Of a stretch of 64,000 bases of DNA, positions 53,518 to 60,872 are shown one piece after another (position 1 is the stretch's first letter; every line of letters begins with the position of its first letter). The stretch spans positions 57,125 through 121,124 of the forward strand of contig JAFYNL010000012.1 of assembly GCA_017548075.1 (NCBI GenBank), written 5' to 3'. A program made the translations under genes and the position numbers. The stretch is from Bacteroidaceae bacterium. GTDB taxonomy: Bacteria; Bacteroidota; Bacteroidia; Bacteroidales; Bacteroidaceae. Under the pieces are notes generated by a model. The model was not told the origin of the DNA. It did not search any database and saw only the letters and a list, made by a program, of their open reading frames with translations.

Positions 53518-54759
53518 ATGACAAAATACGATATTCCAGTTCTTCTGCTTACTGGTTACCTTGGTAGCGGAAAGACGACTCTCTTGAATCGCATCCTCGC
53601 AAATCGTCAAGGCATACGTTTCGCCGTGATTGTCAACGACATAGGAGAGGTTAACATAGATGCCGACCTTATTCAAAAAGGCGGAATTGTTGGAGGTCAG
53701 GACGACAGTTTGGTGGCTCTTCAGAATGGTTGCATTTGTTGCACTTTGAAGATGGACTTGGTTCAGCAACTCTGCGACATCATGGCTCTGCAGAAGTTCG
53801 ACTACATCGTCATCGAGGCTAGCGGCATTTGCGAGCCTGAGCCTATCGCTCAGACCATTTGTTCGATGTCTCAAATGGCTCCAGAAGTCACACAGAATGG
53901 GCTTCCTTATGTGGATTGCATCGTTACTGTGGTTGATGCCTTGAGGTTGAAAGACGAATTCGATTGCGGTAAGAGCCTCACAGACAAGAAGATAGACGAA
54001 GAGGATATCGAGAATCTCGTCATCCAACAAATAGAATTCTGCAACATTATCCTGCTCAACAAAGCTGCCGATGTGGAGCCGAACGAACTGGAACGCATCC
54101 GCCAAATAGTAAGAGGAATTCAGCCTAAAGCACAAATAATCGACTGCAATTATGGTGATGTAGAACTCGATAAACTACTGAATACCAACCTCTTCGACTA
54201 CGAGAAAGTGGCGACTTCCGCAACTTGGATTGCAGAGATAGAAGGTCATCACGACGAAGACGACGAAGACGACGAGGATGATGAGGACGAACACGAGCAC
54301 GAACATCATCATGAACACCATCATGAGCACCATCACCACGAACATGAACACCATCATCACCATCATGATGAGGACGAAGGAGAAGCCGAAGAATACGGAA
54401 TCGGCACTTTCGTCTATTACCGTCGCAAGCCTTTGAGCCTCAACGCTTTCGACCATTTCGTGGCTCGACTCTGGCCAAAAGGAATCATTCGGGCAAAGGG
54501 AATCTGCTACTTCAAAGGCGAAGAGGACATTTGCTACCTTTTCGAGCAGGCTGGAAAGCAAGTGAAACTGCAGAATATAGGGCAATGGTATGCTACGATG
54601 CCTGCAGCCGAACTGGAAATGATGAAGCAGAGAGATCCGAATCTAAGGCGGGATTGGGACGAAGAATATGGCGACAGAATGCAGAAGTTGGTCTTCATCG
54701 GTCAGCATCTCGACAAGGAAGCAATTGCGACTATGCTCGACGCTTGCCTGGTTGAGTAA
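53518..54759 (+). CDS. CobW/COG0523 GTPase with a long His-rich metal-binding tract
   Basis: The 413-residue metallochaperone GTPase has Walker A GYLGSGKT (13-20), the CICC metal motif at 72-75, IEASGICEPEP and the NKAD-type LLNKAADV. Residues 244-291 hold about 21 histidines mixed with Asp and Glu, then the CobW C-terminal domain (RPKGIIRAKGICYF-like). Zinc delivery is the best-supported role for this subgroup. No zinc-regulatory site is apparent in the short promoter region. It is a single gene followed by array I. Confidence 0.9.
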   Translation: MTKYDIPVLLLTGYLGSGKTTLLNRILANRQGIRFAVIVNDIGEVNIDADLIQKGGIVGGQDDSLVALQNGCICCTLKMDLVQQLCDIMALQKFDYIVIEASGICEPEPIAQTICSMSQMAPEVTQNGLPYVDCIVTVVDALRLKDEFDCGKSLTDKKIDEEDIENLVIQQIEFCNIILLNKAADVEPNELERIRQIVRGIQPKAQIIDCNYGDVELDKLLNTNLFDYEKVATSATWIAEIEGHHDEDDEDDEDDEDEHEHEHHHEHHHEHHHHEHEHHHHHHDEDEGEAEEYGIGTFVYYRRKPLSLNAFDHFVARLWPKGIIRAKGICYFKGEEDICYLFEQAGKQVKLQNIGQWYATMPAAELEMMKQRDPNLRRDWDEEYGDRMQKLVFIGQHLDKEAIATMLDACLVE

Positions 54760-54763
54760 CTCG

Positions 54764-54895
54764 TTGAAAATCAACAGACCTAGTGAGGTCGTAAAACAAC
54801 CCCAGTTACGTTGCCAAAGTTAACGTGTTAAGATTGCAAAGTTAACGTGTTACGTTTGCCAACGTAACTGCAGTTGTTTGGAAACGTAACTGCAG
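54764..54895. repeat. 22-bp-unit intergenic array I
   Basis: Five exact units from 54786 (54786-54807, 54808-54829, 54830-54851, 54852-54873, 54874-54895) plus a decayed one at 54764. The array is an inverted repeat centred near 54836/54837 (TTGCAA): over 44 positions per arm I count 34 complementary pairs by hand. Most of the mismatches are GT/AC exchanges inside the cores. It begins 4 bp after the GTPase stop. Confidence 0.9.
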
Positions 54896-54950
54896 TCAAT
54901 TCTCGACAGAATGAAACAAACTATATTACTCACCTCATATCTAACGATTC

Positions 54951-57900
54951 ATGAAAAGGAATTTTACTTCAATTATCGCTTTGATTCTAGCCTGCATGAT
55001 AGCGGTTCCAGCGTTTGCCGAACAGCTAAGCCTGACAGGAATCGGTAGCGTAGTAACTGCTCCTGAACCGAACACTTTATATGTTATTCAGGGAAACGGA
55101 CAGGCGAATCAGATTAGCTGGCTCTACGACAACAATGGAACTCTCGCAGCCGATGTGACATCAATCTTCGACGAAGGTCCTGAAAGTATGAAATATGTGT
55201 GGACTTTCGAGAAGAGCGGCGAAAGTTATGCGGCCAAGAACTATGTTACAGGACGCTACATCTGCATAGAAGGCACCAGTAATGGCGGCAAAGTTAAGAT
55301 GCAGGAAAGTCCTTTCTTCTTCACCATCGATGTGAAGGGCGACGAAGTTGGCTTCAAGAATGCATCCGGACAATACATCGACATGAGCTATTCAGGTGAA
55401 AAACCTGTCACTTGGAGCGGCGGAGTAGCGGGTTCAAGACGTATGAGCATCTACATCGCAACAGTTGAAGAAGTTGCGGACATCACGGCTGCTTTGGCCC
55501 GACTCAACGCCATCTATGGCACTTACGAAGACTATCTCGACGGAGTCGCTACGATAGACAGAGGCTCGGAAATAGGTCAATATAACTGTAGCGATGAGGT
55601 TTACAACACTTTTATAACGAACCTGCAGCTCGCTTTCGACATTCTGAGCGAAGAAGTGCCAGATGTAACTTTAGAGATGATTAATGAAGTCATCGAGAAC
55701 ATCGAGACAAGTTATGCCGCCATTATGGCCTCGCTCGTAGAACTCACCATCGACGATGGTAACTATCGCATAATCAGTGCGTTGGAATGGACTTCTTCAA
55801 CTCGAATCGACACAGGAGAAGTTGACGAGGACGGCCAGCCTATCTATCAGGAAATCACAATTCATCCGACAAAGGCAATGTATGCCACCCTCGAAGGGAA
55901 AGCGATGTGGGCAGACTTGGACAGTACCGATTGTCGCTATCTCTGGAAGATGACCAACAATGCAGAAACGGGCCTCATCCAAATGATGAACATTGCTACC
56001 GACGAAATCGTTGCAACTTGTTCCCAAAGCACGCAGGCAACTCTGACATCAGACAGTAATACAGAACTGATGTTCAAGTTCATCCAACGAAGAGAAGACG
56101 GGAAAATAGTTGTAACCATGAAGCCCAGTTCAGGCGGAGACTATGCTTTCTTGCATTGTAACGGCCATAGTGGTGGTAGTGGTAATGCAGGTAACATTGT
56201 TGGATGGATCTCAGGTGCCGGAGCCAGTCAATGGGTATTGGAACCCGTTACAGATGAGGAAGTTGCAGAACTTGTCGAGGCTTATGCACCCATTAAGAAT
56301 CATGAACTCCTTGTTTCCATGTTCCAAGACCTCATTGCAGAAACGGAAGCAGCCATCGCACAAGCTCAAGACGATTCCTACATAACTGATCGCGAGGCTC
56401 TCATCACCTCAACAAATCAGTTCAGCAGCATTTGGACAGATCCAAACGAAGGCAGCTTCAATAATGTTCTCTCCGATGATGCAAACACCTTCTGGCACAG
56501 TAATTGGCATAATGGAAATGTGTCAAACCACACACATTACTTCAATGTTTCGCTTACTGCCCCAGTAGAAGGTGACATACAATGCTTTATGCGTCGAAGA
56601 GGAAATGCAGACAACGACCACATCACAGCTCTTGGCGTCTATGGTTCTAACCAGGAGAGTGCTCTCGGAAGCGAGACTGAAGAAGGATGGACAGAACTTG
56701 GTTCTTACAATCTTTCCGAGAATGCTTCGCCAGGCAAGACTGTTTACTCAAATGTTCTCACACTTTCAGAAGGCTATCAATACTTGCGCTTCTACATCGA
56801 TGGAACAACAACTGGTCGAGGTTATGGACACTTCGCAACCTTCCAACTCTACAGATTAACCGTCGATGGCAACACTCAATGGAGTCAGATGGGCGATGCC
56901 GCAACAGCTATCAGCGAGGCTCTCGCTACGGCTAAGGCAGTCGATCCGGATGAGATGGCAGATATGACAGAATACAACGAACTGAAGGCTGCCCTCGATG
57001 CATTCAAGGCGTTGTTGGTTGACCCAAGTGCTCTTGCAGCTGCTCTCGAGGCAAACAAAGACATAGTAAACCTCGTTGCTATCGGCGACAATCCTGGTTT
57101 CTGGAGTGCTGACAGCGAAGTCGGAGCTTTGGCAAGCATTATTCAGGAAGCTTCAGCATACCTCAAGAGTGGAGCTTACACACAGGCTCAGGTCGATGCT
57201 TATGTTGAAGCCATCACAAGTGGAGCAAGCAACATCATGGCTGCGGCTAATCCTGTAGTGGAAGGCAAATGGTATGCGCTCAAGTTCGACAGCGAAGAGA
57301 ACTATGATGCACACAAGTGGAGTAAGACTCCAGCAGTCAACACCACTCTTGGCGACCTTTATAATAATTATGCAGCTCCAGCCTATATTGATGGAGAGGG
57401 AGATGATGCAACGCTTGTTGGCTTTGAGTCTCTCGCAGATGTAAGCATCGGTCAGGCTGTTCGCTTCATCGACGATGAGACCATTCAGCAGATGGATCAG
57501 GTTGCTTTCCGCTTTGTTGCTCAAGGCGACTCTGCTTTCGTCATCCAACACAAGAGCGGTCTTTACTTGGGAGGAGCTTCTCGCAGCACAAACTTAACTC
57601 TCGGACTCACTCCTGCACTCTTCAATGTTCAGGCTGTAGGCTATGGTAAAGTTATCATCGAAGCACGCAATCTTAAGGGACAAGGTTACTATACTGAGCC
57701 CGTTTATCTGCATGCTCAAAACGCAGGACACAGCCTTGTTACGTGGAACAACGATGTTGTCAGCTCTAATAGTGCACTCTTTATTGAACCTATCGCCGAT
57801 AGTGATTTTGATGAAGGAGCAGAAGTTCAGGAAAGCGCCAGCATGAAGGTTAAACCCAATAGCTTTATCTTCAAGTGCTATCCAGCTGGTTTCTCTGTGG

Positions 57901-58517
57901 AAGGTGCCGAGATTTATGCTTATCAAGGAGCTATTCCTGATGGCGACAAAGCTAATTATGCATTCAACAAAGTCGAGCAAGCAGAGCCTGGACAGCCTGT
58001 TCTTCTGGTTGTAGGCGACTATGAAAACTTCGAAGCCGACGATGAGGAAGAAGATCCGGAAGTCATCAACATCACTCCTTTAGGCAGTTCCTTCGCCTTA
58101 GATCCCCTCGCAACTGGAGGCGTTCACGGAACCTTTGCTTACGAATGGGTTGATAAGGGAACCGTAGTTGTTGGCGGTGGTAGGATTGGAAGCTACGGCA
58201 ACTCTCTCGTCCTTGCTGATGGTGTGGAGAATACCGACTGCACTCGCGATATTGCGGCAAACACTGGCTATATCGTCTTCGGCGAGAACATCCTCAAGAA
58301 CGCCAATGTTGAAGACTTCGATTTGGTCATCAACGCAGACAAACCAGTTATTAAGGGTGATGTGAACAACGACTTTGCAGTCACGATTGCCGATGGTGTG
58401 GCAGTCCTGAATGCAATGGCTGGCGAGGAAGTTGCTGGCGTAGCCGATGTGAATGGGGACGGCGAAGTGACGATTGCAGACTTCGTTGCGGTTCTGAACA
58501 TCATGGCTGAGCAATAA
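54951..58517 (+). CDS. Large secreted protein with a C-terminal dockerin-like domain
   Basis: The 1188-residue protein has a signal peptide ending near AFAE. It is mostly beta-rich modules: a ricin- or lipocalin-like N-terminal region (VIQGNGQANQ, TGRYICIEG), a discoidin-like domain around 500-660 (SDDANTFWHSNWH) and helical linkers. The last 60 residues are a type I dockerin: two repeats GDVNNDFAVTIADGVAVLN and ADVNGDGEVTIADFVAVLN with the Asp/Asn calcium ligands. No catalytic site is evident. Dockerins bind cohesins on scaffolds; no cohesin is seen in this window. Confidence 0.83.
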   Translation: MKRNFTSIIALILACMIAVPAFAEQLSLTGIGSVVTAPEPNTLYVIQGNGQANQISWLYDNNGTLAADVTSIFDEGPESMKYVWTFEKSGESYAAKNYVTGRYICIEGTSNGGKVKMQESPFFFTIDVKGDEVGFKNASGQYIDMSYSGEKPVTWSGGVAGSRRMSIYIATVEEVADITAALARLNAIYGTYEDYLDGVATIDRGSEIGQYNCSDEVYNTFITNLQLAFDILSEEVPDVTLEMINEVIENIETSYAAIMASLVELTIDDGNYRIISALEWTSSTRIDTGEVDEDGQPIYQEITIHPTKAMYATLEGKAMWADLDSTDCRYLWKMTNNAETGLIQMMNIATDEIVATCSQSTQATLTSDSNTELMFKFIQRREDGKIVVTMKPSSGGDYAFLHCNGHSGGSGNAGNIVGWISGAGASQWVLEPVTDEEVAELVEAYAPIKNHELLVSMFQDLIAETEAAIAQAQDDSYITDREALITSTNQFSSIWTDPNEGSFNNVLSDDANTFWHSNWHNGNVSNHTHYFNVSLTAPVEGDIQCFMRRRGNADNDHITALGVYGSNQESALGSETEEGWTELGSYNLSENASPGKTVYSNVLTLSEGYQYLRFYIDGTTTGRGYGHFATFQLYRLTVDGNTQWSQMGDAATAISEALATAKAVDPDEMADMTEYNELKAALDAFKALLVDPSALAAALEANKDIVNLVAIGDNPGFWSADSEVGALASIIQEASAYLKSGAYTQAQVDAYVEAITSGASNIMAAANPVVEGKWYALKFDSEENYDAHKWSKTPAVNTTLGDLYNNYAAPAYIDGEGDDATLVGFESLADVSIGQAVRFIDDETIQQMDQVAFRFVAQGDSAFVIQHKSGLYLGGASRSTNLTLGLTPALFNVQAVGYGKVIIEARNLKGQGYYTEPVYLHAQNAGHSLVTWNNDVVSSNSALFIEPIADSDFDEGAEVQESASMKVKPNSFIFKCYPAGFSVEGAEIYAYQGAIPDGDKANYAFNKVEQAEPGQPVLLVVGDYENFEADDEEEDPEVINITPLGSSFALDPLATGGVHGTFAYEWVDKGTVVVGGGRIGSYGNSLVLADGVENTDCTRDIAANTGYIVFGENILKNANVEDFDLVINADKPVIKGDVNNDFAVTIADGVAVLNAMAGEEVAGVADVNGDGEVTIADFVAVLNIMAEQ

Positions 58518-58533
58518 ACAACTCACATCTCAC

Positions 58534-58573
58534 AGCAAAGCCCCCTACGGTTACTTCCGCAAGGGGCTTTGCT
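58534..58573. terminator. Bidirectional terminator between convergent genes
   Basis: AGCAAAGCCCC (58534-58544) pairs with GGGGCTTTGCT (58563-58573), all 11 pairs complementary. It serves both the dockerin gene and the minus-strand lipid gene cluster. Confidence 0.88.
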
Positions 58574-58590
58574 TATTTAGCTCTTTTCGT

Positions 58591-58953
58591 TTACTTGAAC
58601 GTTGCTGAGAGCTTGGTGTAAAGGGTTTCGCCACCAGCCACTTGAGCATGAACCTTGAGGCTTCCGTCCTCTTGTTCCTCGATTAAAGGGAAGGAGACGC
58701 TCAGTTCGGGAACTTCTTCAGGCGAGATGATGGCGAGATATTTCACGTTCTTTGCTTTTTGGAGGCTGAGTTCGCGACCAACAAGAACTTGCAACAATTC
58801 CTGAATCATCTGCACAATACAAACTCCAGGAGTAATTGGATGGCCTGGGAAATGTGCCTTGTAGATGGGCCAATCCTTGTTGATGCGAATCTGGAAGGCA
58901 GGTTGCTCGTCTTCCTTCGCAAGGATAGTGAAGAGATTATCTTGTAGAATCAT
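58591..58953 (-). CDS. Hotdog-fold 3-hydroxyacyl-ACP dehydratase-like protein (FabZ/FabA type)
   Basis: A 120-residue protein with the family motif HFPGHPITPGVCIVQM, where the His is the catalytic base. I take ATG 58953; the frame extends to TTG 58965, which overlaps the preceding stop. The protein is shorter than FabZ (about 140-150). It is the last gene of a four-gene operon for acyl-chain building. Confidence 0.82.
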   Translation of the reverse strand: MILQDNLFTILAKEDEQPAFQIRINKDWPIYKAHFPGHPITPGVCIVQMIQELLQVLVGRELSLQKAKNVKYLAIISPEEVPELSVSFPLIEEQEDGSLKVHAQVAGGETLYTKLSATFK

Positions 58954-58957
58954 TTTG

Positions 58958-59386
58958 TTATTCAATTAGTCCCCATTTCTCTTTCCAGCGGAGATAGAAC
59001 TCCGGATTCTCGAGGATGAGTTCATAGTTCTGGTCGGTAAAGGCCTGAATGGTGCGAGCGGAAGTCAGCAAAGTATCGTCTTTTGTATCATGAATCTCGT
59101 AATCGAAGACGATTTTTGCTGCTGGAGTGAACTTATAGGCGATGTCTATGCGAGGTTTCGTCGTGTAGAAGATGGGCCGATGATAGCGTATATCCATATC
59201 CACGATTGGTGCAAAGACATTATTCTTCAGGTAATCATCGTAGCAAAGCCCAAAGTGATGGCCCCAAGCCTCTCGCGCATCTTCCAAATAGAGCGGGTAA
59301 GCTCCGTGCCAGACAACGCCCATGATATCGACTTCGCTGAATCGAACCTCAAACTCTCGCGAGAAGCGCAACTCCTTTTCCTGCAT
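58958..59386 (-). CDS. Hotdog thioesterase (4-hydroxybenzoyl-CoA thioesterase family)
   Basis: A 142-residue acyl-CoA/ACP thioesterase-like protein. The motif VRFSEVDIMGVVWHGAYPLYLEDARE carries the catalytic Asp of this family (split here as VRFSEVD and WHGAYPLYLEDARE). It would release or edit acyl chains made by the neighbouring dehydratases. It lies 3 bp after the ApeP-like gene and 4 bp before the last hotdog gene. Confidence 0.88.
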   Translation of the reverse strand: MQEKELRFSREFEVRFSEVDIMGVVWHGAYPLYLEDAREAWGHHFGLCYDDYLKNNVFAPIVDMDIRYHRPIFYTTKPRIDIAYKFTPAAKIVFDYEIHDTKDDTLLTSARTIQAFTDQNYELILENPEFYLRWKEKWGLIE

Positions 59387-59389
59387 TCC

Positions 59390-59827
59390 TTAGACCTCCT
59401 CACTCTGTTCGCCTTGAGCAATCTTCAGGCGAGTTGTGGCAACGACCTCAGTTCCTACTCGAACCTCAGCCGTAACAAGCGTAACATCAAAGATTTCCTG
59501 AACCACCACGATTGTAGTCTCGATGGTTTCTCCTTCTCGAGGCAAACGATTGATACTCAAGTCTTTCACCTCGCCGATAAAGCCGAGACGAACGCCTGTC
59601 TTCAGTACATATTTATTATAGTAGCCGAGTCGAGCGGCACAAGTCTGAGCTATGTGCTCGATAAGGCCTGCCGAAGCGAACTCGCCATTCTCGCAGAAGA
59701 CGTTTTCAGGACGAATTGTGAGGTCGCAACTGCTTTGAGTCTCGCTATAATCCGTCAAGTGGTCCACCATTACGAAAGGTGGCCTTTGCGGCAGAAGTTC
59801 AAGTATCGGTATCTCTCTAAAAATCAT
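59390..59827 (-). CDS. ApeP-type 3-hydroxyacyl dehydratase
   Basis: The 145-residue hotdog protein starts at ATG 59827 (MIFREIPILELLPQRPPF). The frame continues upstream through array J to 59881, but that part codes only repeat sequence. LLPQRPPFVMVDH and GLIEHIAQTCAA, with catalytic His, match the ApeP dehydratases of aryl-polyene clusters rather than FabZ. It therefore probably acts on an acyl-carrier-bound chain in a specialised lipid or pigment path. The rest of an aryl-polyene cluster is not in the window. Confidence 0.8.
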   Translation of the reverse strand: MIFREIPILELLPQRPPFVMVDHLTDYSETQSSCDLTIRPENVFCENGEFASAGLIEHIAQTCAARLGYYNKYVLKTGVRLGFIGEVKDLSINRLPREGETIETTIVVVQEIFDVTLVTAEVRVGTEVVATTRLKIAQGEQSEEV

Positions 59828-59849
59828 AACTTTATCAAGTTCGCTAGGA

Positions 59850-59981
59850 GCGTTCCAAAACTTCCCCAGTGTCGTTGGCAAACTTAACGAGTTAAGTTGA
59901 CGATTTTAACGTGTTACGATTGCAAACTTAACGTGTTACGTTTCGATTTTAACTGAGGGTCGTTTGGAAACCCTAAGTGTA
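59850..59981. repeat. 22-bp-unit intergenic array J (six exact units)
   Basis: Units start at 59850, 59872, 59894, 59916, 59938 and 59960. The last overlaps the final codons and stop of fabG, and the first ends 23 bp upstream of the next gene's ATG. Ends mirror each other: CAAAACTTCCCCAGTG on the left, GAGGGTCGTTTGG on the right. Middle units end in TTAACGTGTT. Confidence 0.9.
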
Positions 59982-60704
59982 AAGTCCTCCGTTTATGGAA
60001 ATGACTTCGCCAGTTATATAAGCCGCAGCATCGGAAAGCAGGAAGCTAACCAGCTCTGCAACCTCTTCCGGACGGCCAAATCGTCCCATAGGAATCTGTT
60101 GCTTCAGCTCGTCGACTGGGAGGTCTTTGGTCATATCGGTCTCGATGAAACCAGGAGCGACTGCGTTTACAGTCACGTTTCGAGCCGCAGCTTCGAGTGC
60201 CAAAGCCTTCGTAGCGCCGATGAGTGCAGCCTTTGCTGCGCTGTAGTTCGTCTGTCCGGGCAAGCCTTTGAGGCCTGAAAGAGAAGTCATATTCACGATT
60301 CTTCCCCCATGTTTCTTGCGAAGCATAGCAGGCAGACAACGTCTTGTAACATAGTAGAATCCGTCGAGCGAAGTTCCTATTACGGCCTTCCAATCCTCAG
60401 TCGGCATCATGAACATCATGCCATCTCTGCGAATGCCGGCATTGTTGACGAGATAGGCGATGTAGTCATCCGGATGAGCCTCCGTCCAAGCCTCGAAAGC
60501 GCGGTCAACCTCTTCTTCCTTTCCAACGTTGAAAGGCATCAGCTCAGCCGTTCCTCCAGCCGCCTCTATCTCAGCCTTCACGGCTTCTGCAGCAGCCTGA
60601 TTGCTCTGGTAATTGATGATGACTGGCAGCCCTTCAGCAGCCAATTTGAGGCAGACGGCTCGTCCCAATCCGCGAGATCCGCCAGTAACTAACGCATATT
60701 TCAT
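59973..60704 (-). CDS. fabG: 3-oxoacyl-ACP reductase FabG-type short-chain dehydrogenase
   Basis: The 243-residue SDR has the NAD(P) motif TGGSRGLG at the N-terminus, NNAG, and the catalytic set Ser in MTSLSG and Y-x3-K in QTNYSAAKAAL. I use ATG 60704 (MKYALVTGG), because the -7 box at 60741 lies in the longer frame. It is first in a minus-strand operon with the two hotdog dehydratases and the thioesterase, so it likely reduces a chain for the same pathway rather than being the housekeeping FabG. Confidence 0.88.
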   Translation of the reverse strand: MKYALVTGGSRGLGRAVCLKLAAEGLPVIINYQSNQAAAEAVKAEIEAAGGTAELMPFNVGKEEEVDRAFEAWTEAHPDDYIAYLVNNAGIRRDGMMFMMPTEDWKAVIGTSLDGFYYVTRRCLPAMLRKKHGGRIVNMTSLSGLKGLPGQTNYSAAKAALIGATKALALEAAARNVTVNAVAPGFIETDMTKDLPVDELKQQIPMGRFGRPEEVAELVSFLLSDAAAYITGEVISINGGLYT

Positions 60705-60740
60705 GACTCTTTTTGTTTCCTTTCCTAATGTTTTCGACTG

Positions 60741-60748
60741 CAAAGGTA
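60741..60748 (-). promoter_or_regulatory. Promoter -7 element for the fabG operon
   Basis: TACCTTTG on the minus strand, 37 bp upstream of ATG 60704. Confidence 0.7.
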
Positions 60749-60756
60749 CGAAAAAT

Positions 60757-60789
60757 AGTTCATAGTTCATAATTCATAGTTCATAATTC
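60757..60789. repeat. Short tandem repeat TTCATA(G/A)
   Basis: Four near-identical copies of GTTCATA/ATTCATA between the divergent fabG and rnr promoters. A similar phrase is seen near 42985. Possible slippage tract; no known function. Confidence 0.5.
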
Positions 60790-60843
60790 GGCTTTTTCTG
60801 CATTAAATTCTTCTTTCTTCTTTCTTCTTACCTTATTTATTTG

Positions 60844-60851
60844 TATCTTTG
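60844..60851 (+). promoter_or_regulatory. Promoter -7 element for rnr
   Basis: TATCTTTG, 22 bp before the rnr start codon, giving a leader of only about 14 nt. Confidence 0.7.
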
Positions 60852-60872
60852 CAGAAAACAAACATTTGAGTT

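Noticed and set aside
54244-54370. Tandem DNA repeat in the CobW gene as a separate element
   Set aside because: It is the coding sequence of the His/Asp/Glu tract in frame, not an independent repeat.
59828-59881. N-terminal extension of the ApeP-like gene
   Set aside because: The extra 18 codons are array J sequence; MIFREIPILELLPQRPPF is the normal family start.
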